Of a stretch of 64,000 nucleotides of DNA, positions 52,217-60,691 are shown in pieces. The stretch's first letter is position 1, and the number at the start of each line of letters is the position of its first letter. Made by a program: the position numbers and the translations under genes. Under the pieces are notes generated by a model that had not been told where the DNA came from, searched no databases, and saw only the letters and a list, made by a program, of their open reading frames with translations. The stretch covers positions 1 through 64,000 of the forward strand of contig JAMPBC010000002.1 in assembly GCA_023666905.1 (NCBI GenBank). Direction: 5' to 3'. Source of the stretch: Bacteroides sp. GTDB lineage: Bacteria; Bacteroidota; Bacteroidia; Bacteroidales; Muribaculaceae.

Positions 52217-53595
52217 TTTTTGTTCGGGTGGTTTATTATGTGGCCGGTGTTCACAATTTCCACACTGCTCAAATTGAGGCGAGCGCGCAGATATTCGTCA
52301 AGCTTGTCAATTTGCGTGCGGCTCATGGGCGATGCGAAGTTCACCAATGCCAGGTTCAGGGTATCCTGACGGGCAGAGTCGGCCATTGACGTGAATATGC
52401 TGCGGGAAATGGCAATGTCGGCAATCTGAGGGAACAATACCTTTATTTCGGGGGCAATGGCCGAACCGAGATCGGCCATGTCGCGCTGGTTGCGGATAAC
52501 CTGGCGCAAGGAGTCGAGTTTCTGTTGCTGTGTCACAATGGTGGTCTGTGCCACTTCGTAGAAATCGCGCATGTTGGCGGTGGATATGGTGTTGTTGTGA
52601 ATCACGTTGGAACCTTGCAGAATGACAAGGTGAGTGTCCTTAAGTCCGTATTCGGACATTCTTGACGTCAACGCGAGCTTCAAGGAATCAGTCGACAGCG
52701 GTTGCCCTATTAGCGTTATGGTCAGGGTGGGCTTGCCGTCGATAATGGCAGCCTTGTCAGACAGCACCTGAGTGTCCGGGAACACACATTCGGTAGCCAC
52801 GAATTTCGATGCCCTCATGGCGAATTTGGTTTGGGTGAGCATACGCCAGGTGAGCCACACGCTGGGCAGCATGGTGAGAATTGCCACGGTGTAGACAATG
52901 CGGCGCACTTTGCGGGCGCGCTCGCTGTTTGTGGCTGCCACCGGTTTGTATTTCAGTAACTTCACGCCAATGAATGTGGCAAAGGCAATGTAAATGGAGT
53001 TGATAATGAACAGATAGCCCGCGCCAAACAGATAGTTGAGCTGCCATGTGGCCAGGCCGTAGCCGGCGGTGCAGAGCGGGGGCATTAGGGCAGTGGCTAT
53101 GGCCACACCGGGAATCACATTTCCTTTCGATGAACTCCCAATGGCAAGGATGCCGGCAAAACCGCCCACAAAGCCAATGAGAACATCGTAGATGGTTGGC
53201 GAGGTGCGGGCCAGCAGTTCGGAGTGACTTTCGCTCACGGGGGATATAAGGAAGTAGAGCGTGGAGGCCGCAATTGAGAATCCGGCCGCCATTACCAGAT
53301 TGCGCAGCGCCCGCTTGATAAGTTCGAAATCGCACACCCCCACGCCGAGTCCAATGCCAATAATGGGTCCCATGAGGGGCGAAATGAGCATGGCGCCGAT
53401 AATCACCGCTGTGGAATTGGTGTTGAGCCCGAGCGAGGCAATTAGAATGGCCAAGACAAGAATAATTATGTTGGTGCCTTTGAACGACACCCCGTCACGT
53501 ATAGCTTGCTCACCTTCGGCTTGCGGGAGCAGTTGCGGGCTCAGATTGAAATAGTCCGAGAAGAAGTTGATGAATTTGTTGGATGACAACGGCAT
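52213..53595 (-). CDS. DUF389 family membrane protein
   Basis: 460 aa. N-terminal soluble start, then GTNIIILVLAILIASLGLNTNSTAVIIGAMLISPLMGPIIGIG, the DUF389 signature, with about six or seven TMs (45-260). A periplasmic or cytosolic C-terminal half (about 280-460) follows. Function unknown in the family. The ATG overlaps the flippase stop (TAATG) and the 3' end overlaps the glycosyltransferase, so it is locked within a polysaccharide operon. Confidence 0.87.
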   Translation of the reverse strand: MPLSSNKFINFFSDYFNLSPQLLPQAEGEQAIRDGVSFKGTNIIILVLAILIASLGLNTNSTAVIIGAMLISPLMGPIIGIGLGVGVCDFELIKRALRNLVMAAGFSIAASTLYFLISPVSESHSELLARTSPTIYDVLIGFVGGFAGILAIGSSSKGNVIPGVAIATALMPPLCTAGYGLATWQLNYLFGAGYLFIINSIYIAFATFIGVKLLKYKPVAATNSERARKVRRIVYTVAILTMLPSVWLTWRMLTQTKFAMRASKFVATECVFPDTQVLSDKAAIIDGKPTLTITLIGQPLSTDSLKLALTSRMSEYGLKDTHLVILQGSNVIHNNTISTANMRDFYEVAQTTIVTQQQKLDSLRQVIRNQRDMADLGSAIAPEIKVLFPQIADIAISRSIFTSMADSARQDTLNLALVNFASPMSRTQIDKLDEYLRARLNLSSVEIVNTGHIINHPNKK

Positions 53596-55103
53596 TAGCG
53601 GTGAAGTTTTTTCTTGATTGCGTCAATTGGAATCATTTGGGCAAGGGTGACGTGCTCCTTGTGCAAAACCAGTGCGATGTAGATAATAATCAACACTGTT
53701 CCAACGCCCATGTCGGCCCAATTGTTCCCGGTTTGGAGCAAACGAGTGAGGCCGTAAAGGGCGAGCGATGCAAAAAAGTAAAATGCCAGACGCGGAATGT
53801 GGTAGTTTATAGGGAAATATTTCTGTCCGAGCAGGTAGGAGGCCACCATCATAACGGCATAACAGCAGAACGATGCCCATGCCGAGCCGTAGTAGCCGAT
53901 ATGAGGCACCAGAATGATGTTGAGCGCCACCACAACAACCAGTCCTAACAGAGTGAGCCACATTCCCCATTGCGTGCGGTCAGTGAGCTTATACCAGAGC
54001 GAGAGGTTGAAGCAAACGCCGAAAAAGAATTCACCGAGCATTATAATGGGCACAATGCCAATGCCGGAGCGATATTTCGCGCCAATGAAGAGCTGAATTA
54101 TGGGAATGTACACCATTACCGCAAGGAACACTAACATGGCAAATGCCACGAACCATTTCATTACCGTGGCATAGATTTGCTTTTTGTCCTCGCCCTGCGA
54201 CTTGGCCCGGTCAAAGATAAAGGGCTCGTAGGCAAAGCGGAATGCCTGCAGGAACAGCACCATCACCACGGCAAGCTTGAAGCAGGCTCCGTAAACGCCG
54301 GTGTCGGCCATGGACTCGCTTTGGTCAGTGATGAGGTGCGGCAGCAGAATCTTGTCCAGGTTCTGGTTCATTATGCCGGCAATGCCAAGCACCAGCAGAG
54401 GCCATGCATAGCGGAGCATTTCGGAGAGCACAGCGGGTGAGAATTTCCATTTGAAGCCAATCAGCTCGGGAATCATCAGCGGAATCAAAACCAGCGAGCT
54501 GATCAGGTTGGCAAGGAAAATGTAGCCTATGCCGAAGTTGGGGTTATAGAACCAGCTCACGGTGGCCGGAGCGTGCTCCATGAGGTAGGGGCAGGCAAGG
54601 ATGAAGAAGAGATTGAAGCCTATGTTCAGCCCTATGGAAACAAACTTCAGTGTGGCGAATTTTATGGGGCGGTGGCGGAAGCGGAGATAAGAGAATGGGA
54701 TGGCTGTGAAGGCATCGGTGGCAACACACAAGGCCATCATCATCACATACGAGGGATGGGCGGGACATTCCATGAACACCGACACCGGGCCGATAAACAT
54801 CCACACCAGCAGCACGAAAAGCGAGCTTGTGGTGAGCAGTGAAATAAGGGCGGTGGAGTAGACCACGTTCGATGTGCGGAAGCGGTCATCGTTGGCAAAG
54901 CGGAAAAATGCCGTTTCCATTCCGTAGGTCAGTATAACCAGAGTTATGGCCACAAAGGAGTAGATGTAGGTGTTCAAGCCATATTCGGCAGCGGTGAACA
55001 CGTTGGTGTACAGCGGTACAAGCAGCCAGTTCAGCAAGCGCCCCAAAATGGAGCTGATGCCGTAAATAGCTGTGTCTTTGGCAAGTGATTTTACTGAACC
55101 CAT
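53595..55103 (-). CDS. Oligosaccharide flippase (Wzx-type)
   Basis: 502 aa with 12-14 TM helices. The N-terminus KDTAIYGISSILGRLLNWLLVPLYTNVFTAAEYG is the classical start of the MOP/PST flippase family. It would move lipid-linked oligosaccharides across the inner membrane. It lies 42 nt after ruvB and begins the three-gene flippase / DUF389 / glycosyltransferase run. Confidence 0.88.
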   Translation of the reverse strand: MGSVKSLAKDTAIYGISSILGRLLNWLLVPLYTNVFTAAEYGLNTYIYSFVAITLVILTYGMETAFFRFANDDRFRTSNVVYSTALISLLTTSSLFVLLVWMFIGPVSVFMECPAHPSYVMMMALCVATDAFTAIPFSYLRFRHRPIKFATLKFVSIGLNIGFNLFFILACPYLMEHAPATVSWFYNPNFGIGYIFLANLISSLVLIPLMIPELIGFKWKFSPAVLSEMLRYAWPLLVLGIAGIMNQNLDKILLPHLITDQSESMADTGVYGACFKLAVVMVLFLQAFRFAYEPFIFDRAKSQGEDKKQIYATVMKWFVAFAMLVFLAVMVYIPIIQLFIGAKYRSGIGIVPIIMLGEFFFGVCFNLSLWYKLTDRTQWGMWLTLLGLVVVVALNIILVPHIGYYGSAWASFCCYAVMMVASYLLGQKYFPINYHIPRLAFYFFASLALYGLTRLLQTGNNWADMGVGTVLIIIYIALVLHKEHVTLAQMIPIDAIKKKLHR

Positions 55104-55145
55104 TGATTGGAAGAAGTGATGAATGGTTTTGGAGAGGTGGTGTTG

Positions 55146-56180
55146 TTAGAAAAGCGAACCGGTTTCGGCAGGACGGGTGTAGCCCAGATGTTGCCATGCC
55201 AGATCAGTGACTTCGCGGCCGCGGGGCGTGCGCTTTATGAACCCTTCCTTTATAAGGTACGGTTCGTAGACCTCCTCTATTGTTCCTGCATCTTCGCCCA
55301 AGGCCGTGGCGATTGTGCCCAGTCCCACCGGACCGCCCTGGAACTTGGTGATGATGGTTGTGAGGATTTTGTTGTCAATTTCGTCAAGGCCGAAGCGGTC
55401 GATGTTCAGAGCCTCGAGGCCGAAGCGGGCAATTTCCGGGTCAATCACGCCGTTGCCTTTCACTTGGGCAAAGTCGCGCACGCGGCGCAGCAATGAATTG
55501 GCTATTCGGGGCGTTCCACGACTGCGCAGGGCAATTTCGCGTGCCGCCGAGGGAGTACACTCCACCCGCAGCAAGCGTGCCGACCGCAGAATGATGCGTT
55601 CAAGCACCTCATGGTCATAGTATTCCAGGTGACAGTTTATGCCGAAACGGGCACGCAAAGGCGATGTCAGTAACCCGCTGCGTGTTGTGGCGCCAACCAG
55701 TGTGAATGGCGATAGCGACAACTGCACCGACCGGGCGCCGGGACCTTTGTCAATCATTATATCTATGCGGAAATCCTCCATGGCCGAGTAGAGATACTCC
55801 TCCACCACGGGGCTCAGTCGGTGAATCTCGTCAATGAACAGCACGTCGTTCTCCTCAAGCGAGGTGAGGATGCCGGCAAGGTCACCGGGTTTGTCAAGCA
55901 CGGGGCCAGACGTTACCTTGAATCCCACTCCGAGCTCGTTGGCAATGATGGCCGAGAGGGTTGTTTTGCCCAGCCCTGGAGGGCCATGGAGCAACAGGTG
56001 ATCCAAAGCCTCACCACGCAGCCGCGCCGCGGCCACGAACACCTTGAGGTTTTCAACCACCTTGTCCTGTCCGGCAAAAGAGTCGAACTCCGAGGGGCGA
56101 AGGGCTTTTTCAATATCCTTCTCCCCCTGAGCCATTGAACTGCGTTCGCGGGCGGAATGTATGTCGAAGTTTTCGTCCAT
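55146..56180 (-). CDS. ruvB: Holliday junction branch migration ATPase RuvB
   Basis: 344 aa. AAA+ motor of RuvAB. Walker [10 protein letters not shown] (about 65-73), Walker B DEIHR, sensor [18 protein letters not shown], and the C-terminal winged helix ending in TPRGR. RuvA and RuvC are not adjacent. Standard length. Confidence 0.96.
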   Translation of the reverse strand: MDENFDIHSARERSSMAQGEKDIEKALRPSEFDSFAGQDKVVENLKVFVAAARLRGEALDHLLLHGPPGLGKTTLSAIIANELGVGFKVTSGPVLDKPGDLAGILTSLEENDVLFIDEIHRLSPVVEEYLYSAMEDFRIDIMIDKGPGARSVQLSLSPFTLVGATTRSGLLTSPLRARFGINCHLEYYDHEVLERIILRSARLLRVECTPSAAREIALRSRGTPRIANSLLRRVRDFAQVKGNGVIDPEIARFGLEALNIDRFGLDEIDNKILTTIITKFQGGPVGLGTIATALGEDAGTIEEVYEPYLIKEGFIKRTPRGREVTDLAWQHLGYTRPAETGSLF

Positions 56181-56206
56181 CAGTGATGCGGCTTGCTGTG
56201 TGCCGT

Positions 56207-56812
56207 TTATTTCTTGCCGTAAAGCACGGGGTTTGTATCGGTATCGTTGTACATTTTCATCTGCCGGTACACCTTCATGTATTTGCGTCCGGCTTCAATG
56301 TCGGCCAGAAGTTCATCAATGGCCGAGCAGAGGTCGGCGCGCTGTTCAATGAGCACTCCCAATTTGGCCTTGCACTTCTCGATGTGCGGCTCGGTGGCGT
56401 CGGTTCGTTCCACCTCGCGCATCATGTGATAGATCTTCAGTGCCAGAATGGAGAGGCGGTCAAGGGCCCATGCGGGGCTTTCGGTGTTGATGGTGGCATT
56501 GGGCAGGGGCTTCACCGAAGCATATTTTTTCAGGAAGTAGGAGTCGAGTTCCTCCACCATGTCGGTGCGCACCTGATTGGAGCGGTCAATGCGTCGCTTC
56601 AGGGCCAAGGCGGCCACGGGGTCTATTTCCGGGTCGCGGATAATATCCTCGAGGTGCCACTGCACGGCGTCCACAAGGTTTTTGGCATATAGCACATTGT
56701 CAATGGTTCCGGCTGCGTAGGGATTGGGAATCTGTGCGTCAACATCGTTGTGGATGTGATAATCCTCTGTTGCCTGGCAGAATATGGCGTAACTTTTTTC
56801 AGCGAATGTCAT
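56207..56812 (-). CDS. DUF4254 protein
   Basis: 201 aa from ATG 56812 ([11 protein letters not shown]); the 26-residue extension of the longer frame overlaps the previous gene and is rejected. All-helical, soluble. Motifs [19 protein letters not shown] ([15 protein letters not shown]) and [15 protein letters not shown] are typical of DUF4254, often next to LPS or glycosyltransferase genes in Bacteroidales. Function unknown. Confidence 0.85.
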   Translation of the reverse strand: MTFAEKSYAIFCQATEDYHIHNDVDAQIPNPYAAGTIDNVLYAKNLVDAVQWHLEDIIRDPEIDPVAALALKRRIDRSNQVRTDMVEELDSYFLKKYASVKPLPNATINTESPAWALDRLSILALKIYHMMREVERTDATEPHIEKCKAKLGVLIEQRADLCSAIDELLADIEAGRKYMKVYRQMKMYNDTDTNPVLYGKK

Positions 56813-56840
56813 GGTTTGTTGTGGTTGGGAGAGAGGGGGG

Positions 56841-58166
56841 TTAATAATCGGAGTTGTCAATGGGATAACGTGCGTCGCCAATGCGGTCAAGATAGTTTTT
56901 GCGCACGTCGGTCCAGCGGTAGTAGGGGCCGCTTACCGGAGTTGCCGGCAGGGTTACCTCTTTTTCATTCAGAAGCACCTTCACAAGCACATCGTTGGCC
57001 GTGTAGGCTTTTCCTCCTTGCGGACGGTAGAAAATCATCTGTATATTGGCGGCCATGGGGGTTATGTTGTACAGGCGCCAGAAGTCGGGGAGTGTGGAGA
57101 GGTCGTTCACTTTACGGCCGAGCCCGTCAAGGTCCATCAGAGTGACCATAGGCACCACTGCCACGTCGTGGCCGAAACGGAGGTTGGCCGAGGGTTTGGC
57201 GCGGAGTATCGAGGTGTCGGCACTTTCAATGAAGTTGCGCATCAAATAGCGTTGGCGCATGGGGCCGGAGCCTTCGGTGAGGTCTGTGTTGCCGTAGCGT
57301 ATGAACCAGTTGGCATCGTTGCGCAAGGCTTGGTCCTGCAGTTGCTTTTCGTTGAACAGGTCCCAAATGTCAGTAGGCTCATCGAGGCTCTGCGAGTTGG
57401 TGGCAATGCGGAACAGAGAGTGCCAGAGTTCGCGGCGGTCAATGGAGTCGGCGGCAAACTGCGGGTCGGAGATAATCAGGTCAATGAAGTCATAATTGTA
57501 GGGATAGACTTTCTTGTAGGCTTTGAGCGCGTCCTGTGCCGGCTTTGAGTTCTGCTTTTTATCGGCAATGCTGTCCTGCTCGAAGTTGAGGTAGTACACG
57601 GTACCGGCCGAAGCGTCGGAGGTGATGTCGAGGGCGGGATTGTAGGCGGCCAGCTCTTGAAGTTCATTGTCCATGGAGAGGATGCAACGGATCACCTGTG
57701 TGGAGCGGGCATCGATGCGTGAGCCGTCAGTGAACACCTGGGGGAAGTTTTTGGTCATGCGTTGTGCAATGCCGCGGTGCTGGCGGGCGCCGAGCGATGT
57801 CAGTTCGCCGCTGCGCTGGCGCGATTGCTTTTCAGTGGTGCGCAACTGCTCCATGAGCTTTTTGCCGCGTTCGGTGAGTTTGCCGTTACGTTCGGCAGGG
57901 CGCAACAGGTCAATGGGTTGGCGGTAAACCCACTCGCCAATGTGCCATCGGCTGCCGTGGCGGCCGTAGTGCTCGATGTGGAACGGCTCGTAGCCTTTCG
58001 GCGCCTTGGTGAGCTTTGGCAGAGGCTTTTCGGGGTAAGGATAGGCGTAGTAATAGTTGGCGAGTTGGCGTATGTCCTGAGTGGGTTCTACGGCACCGGC
58101 ATTAAATGCAGCGAGGGCCACGGTGAAAACCGTGGCCGCTGAGCTGATGAGTTTCATTGCTTTCAT
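56841..58166 (-). CDS. Secreted histidine phosphatase, phytase/MINPP-like
   Basis: 441 aa with a signal peptide (1-26). Catalytic RHGSR motif in HYGRHGSRW (about 66-74) supplies the nucleophilic His; the proton-donor HD is in RFGHDVAVVP (about 329). These are the features of the acid phosphatase/phytase branch 2 of the histidine phosphatase superfamily. Probably periplasmic. It is followed by DUF4254 (28 nt). Confidence 0.83.
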   Translation of the reverse strand: MKAMKLISSAATVFTVALAAFNAGAVEPTQDIRQLANYYYAYPYPEKPLPKLTKAPKGYEPFHIEHYGRHGSRWHIGEWVYRQPIDLLRPAERNGKLTERGKKLMEQLRTTEKQSRQRSGELTSLGARQHRGIAQRMTKNFPQVFTDGSRIDARSTQVIRCILSMDNELQELAAYNPALDITSDASAGTVYYLNFEQDSIADKKQNSKPAQDALKAYKKVYPYNYDFIDLIISDPQFAADSIDRRELWHSLFRIATNSQSLDEPTDIWDLFNEKQLQDQALRNDANWFIRYGNTDLTEGSGPMRQRYLMRNFIESADTSILRAKPSANLRFGHDVAVVPMVTLMDLDGLGRKVNDLSTLPDFWRLYNITPMAANIQMIFYRPQGGKAYTANDVLVKVLLNEKEVTLPATPVSGPYYRWTDVRKNYLDRIGDARYPIDNSDY

Positions 58167-58250
58167 GGGCAGAGGTAATGGTGTATGTGAAAGAAGTGTG
58201 ATATGGGCAATTCAAGTGTGGCGAGGGTGCTTGCCCCCCGCCGGATCCGG

Positions 58251-60449
58251 TTAGTTTGCTCCGGGGCGGGGAGCCTTGTTACCTTCGGCAGGCTGATAGC
58301 GCGAGAGCACGTCGATGAGTTCGCCAAGATTTGCTTTGTCGGCCTTGGTGAGGTCACGCAGTTTCTCAACGTTGCGTTTCTCCTGCTGCGAGTCTTTCGC
58401 TTTCCAAAGGTAGCCAATCACGGCTTCGGCCTTTTTATTGGTGGCGGTGCCGGGAATGGAGAAGTAGGGGTTGGAGGCCACGGCCTGGATGTCGCCCTTC
58501 TGCATGTCGGTGATAAGGGCGCGATATTTGTCGGACTTGAGGTCGGCCAAGCGCCATGTGGTGTTGTTGTTCAGGTATTCCACATCGGCTTTTTCCTGGT
58601 CGTTGGCGGCTGCGGTAACGGCGGCCTGAACGGGCTGAGCGGCTGTTTGGTCGGCAGCAGGGGCTGCGGCATCGGTAACCTGTCCGGCGGCATCGCTGTA
58701 GGTAACCTCCTCTATGGATTCACCCTGCTGCACAGGTTGATCAGGAGTGCTGTTTTTGGTCGTGTCGCCGCTTACAAGCAGATAAATCCACCACAGGATA
58801 AGGGCTGCGGCAATGGTGGCAACGCCTATAATGATTAGGCGGATGTCCATTTTTTGCTGGATTTTCTTCTTGACTTCTTCGGCCGTTGAGATTCCCTGCT
58901 TTTTCTTTTCGGTTTCAACCACGGGAATATCCTTTTTCACGTTATTAGCCTTGGGCTTGTCAGAGCCGGCTGCCACGTTTTCAAAGTGCGGGGCTTCACG
59001 CTTGTGGCTCTTTTCCTCCCAAATGGCTGTGGGAGCTTTCTCCATAACGGGTGCCACGGGGCCGTTGGGGCGCTGGAAGCGGTCGTTGACGGTGGGCGCG
59101 GGGTTGGAGCCGCCAAGGTCAATGGTGTTAGTGCGGGCAGGCTGCTGGGGCTTTACTTCAACAGGTTTGGCCGGGGAGGAGGTGCTCGCTGCGGGAGCTG
59201 CGGGCTGGTTGAAGTTCAGGGCCGGTTGCTGCGGTTGCTGGCGCACGTCAATGTTGTAGGTTTCGGGGTCACTTCCCACCATGCGGTGAGCGCGGAAACC
59301 ATGGAATGAGCCGGCACGGAGCTTGTTGTACTCCGGTGTACTCTTTTCAAGCACAATGGAGTCCTCGATTATGCGTCCGCCTCCAAAATCAAGGCGCAAG
59401 TTGATTTTACGGGCTTCGGGCTCGAGCACAATTTCCAGAGGAAGAGCATCGGAGAGTTGTTCGGGCGTGTATTCCTGCGAGAATGAACCGAAGTTGGTCG
59501 ATGATACGGCTATTGTTACCTTGCCGTCAGTGAAGTCGGTGTTGGACACCTCGAACGAGCCGTCGCCGCGGGTGGCTGTGCGGCCGTTGATGAGAATGGT
59601 ATAGGTGTCGATGGTAGTTCCGGCGGCCGACATAACCGAGTAGGGAACATCGCGGCGGAAAGTGATTCCGGCGTGTCGGGCTGAATTGACAATAAGCGCA
59701 GGGCCGTTGATGCGCACGTAGCGGTTGGTTGTTCCCACTTCAAAGTCCACTGTCTGCGGATCAAAACCGGCCATGGTGTAGGTGACGGTGAGGTGGTCGG
59801 AGAGCTCCACGCGTCCTGCCGATGCGGTCACGTCTTCGGGGCATACCACCATCAGCGCTTTGTCAATGGGAGTGGTGAGCAATGGAATTGACGATTCAGG
59901 CTGCATCGACACGGTGGCTTGCACCACAACCACGCCCTGATAAGGTTCGTAATCCTTCTGGCGCGGATAGGCCATTATGGTGGCCAGTTCGGTGCTGGAA
60001 ATGTAAGTACGGCAGCAGAGTCCGGTTGCCGCGGCCGAGATGTCGTTGGCGGCGTCGGAGCGGTAAGGCTCTTCAGGGAAGCCGGAGTCGGCAATGGCGC
60101 GGATAATGGAATCGTGTGTAAGCTTGGTGCCGTCGGTGATGGTGCGGCGAATTGTGCCCAACAGGTTCACGATTGGGCGTCCGGCCATGAGCACATCCGG
60201 GTCGAGGCGCACGGTCACGGCAAGCACCGTGGTGTCGCCGGCATCGTTGAGCTGGAAGAAAGTGAAGGCGCGCCGGCCTCCAACTTGCCACATCACGTAG
60301 CCGTCAGACAGGTTCACAAAATGCTTGGCGAGCTCGCTAAGCGAGGGCAGGGCAATTGTAGGTGCCGAGTTGAAGCTGTAGTTCACAGGCTGGTTGCCTT
60401 CGTTCAGCACGCTTATAGCTATATCGAGGTATGGGTACTTTGTGCTCAT
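58251..60449 (-). CDS. Large one-TM protein of unknown function
   Basis: 732 aa from ATG 60449. The first ~400 residues look beta-rich (an N-terminal domain, then Ig-like segments with ILINGRTATRGDG). A Pro/Gln/Ala linker (about 430-500), a Lys-rich stretch KKKIQQKMD, one TM (about 535-555), an Ala/Gln linker and a helical tail follow. No signal peptide precedes the large N-terminal part, so this part should be cytosolic and the tail periplasmic. Family not recognised. Upstream lies a -7 box at 60517-60524. Confidence 0.75.
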   Translation of the reverse strand: MSTKYPYLDIAISVLNEGNQPVNYSFNSAPTIALPSLSELAKHFVNLSDGYVMWQVGGRRAFTFFQLNDAGDTTVLAVTVRLDPDVLMAGRPIVNLLGTIRRTITDGTKLTHDSIIRAIADSGFPEEPYRSDAANDISAAATGLCCRTYISSTELATIMAYPRQKDYEPYQGVVVVQATVSMQPESSIPLLTTPIDKALMVVCPEDVTASAGRVELSDHLTVTYTMAGFDPQTVDFEVGTTNRYVRINGPALIVNSARHAGITFRRDVPYSVMSAAGTTIDTYTILINGRTATRGDGSFEVSNTDFTDGKVTIAVSSTNFGSFSQEYTPEQLSDALPLEIVLEPEARKINLRLDFGGGRIIEDSIVLEKSTPEYNKLRAGSFHGFRAHRMVGSDPETYNIDVRQQPQQPALNFNQPAAPAASTSSPAKPVEVKPQQPARTNTIDLGGSNPAPTVNDRFQRPNGPVAPVMEKAPTAIWEEKSHKREAPHFENVAAGSDKPKANNVKKDIPVVETEKKKQGISTAEEVKKKIQQKMDIRLIIIGVATIAAALILWWIYLLVSGDTTKNSTPDQPVQQGESIEEVTYSDAAGQVTDAAAPAADQTAAQPVQAAVTAAANDQEKADVEYLNNNTTWRLADLKSDKYRALITDMQKGDIQAVASNPYFSIPGTATNKKAEAVIGYLWKAKDSQQEKRNVEKLRDLTKADKANLGELIDVLSRYQPAEGNKAPRPGAN

Positions 60450-60516
60450 TTTCAGGTTTGGTAGATATGAAAATATGAAAATATGGGTGGCCTTTGGGTC
60501 ACTCATCTAACTAATG

Positions 60517-60524
60517 CAAAATTA
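60517..60524 (-). promoter_or_regulatory. -7 box for the 732-aa protein gene
   Basis: Minus-strand TAATTTTG, full match to TAnnTTTG, 68 nt before the ATG. The leader contains a short tandem ATATTTTC ATATTTTC at 60466-60484. Confidence 0.45.
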
Positions 60525-60628
60525 AGAAAATTCTTTGACAATATTCACAAACCTCCAAACAGATAGTGCTAATGAATGTTAACGTTTGTTTCGCTCCGGT
60601 GAAATTTGTTCCGGTGCGGGGAAAAAGA

Positions 60629-60658
60629 AAGTGCCGCTCCTTTTGCGGGGCGGCACTT
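60629..60658 (-). terminator. Intrinsic terminator of the repeat lipoprotein gene
   Basis: 12-bp stem AAGTGCCGCCCC / GGAGCGGCACTT (one wobble pair) with a 6-nt loop, followed on the minus strand by TCTTTTTC. It lies 34 nt after the stop at 60692. Confidence 0.85.
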
Positions 60659-60691
60659 CTTGGAAATGATTATTCAATTGGTGCTCTGATG

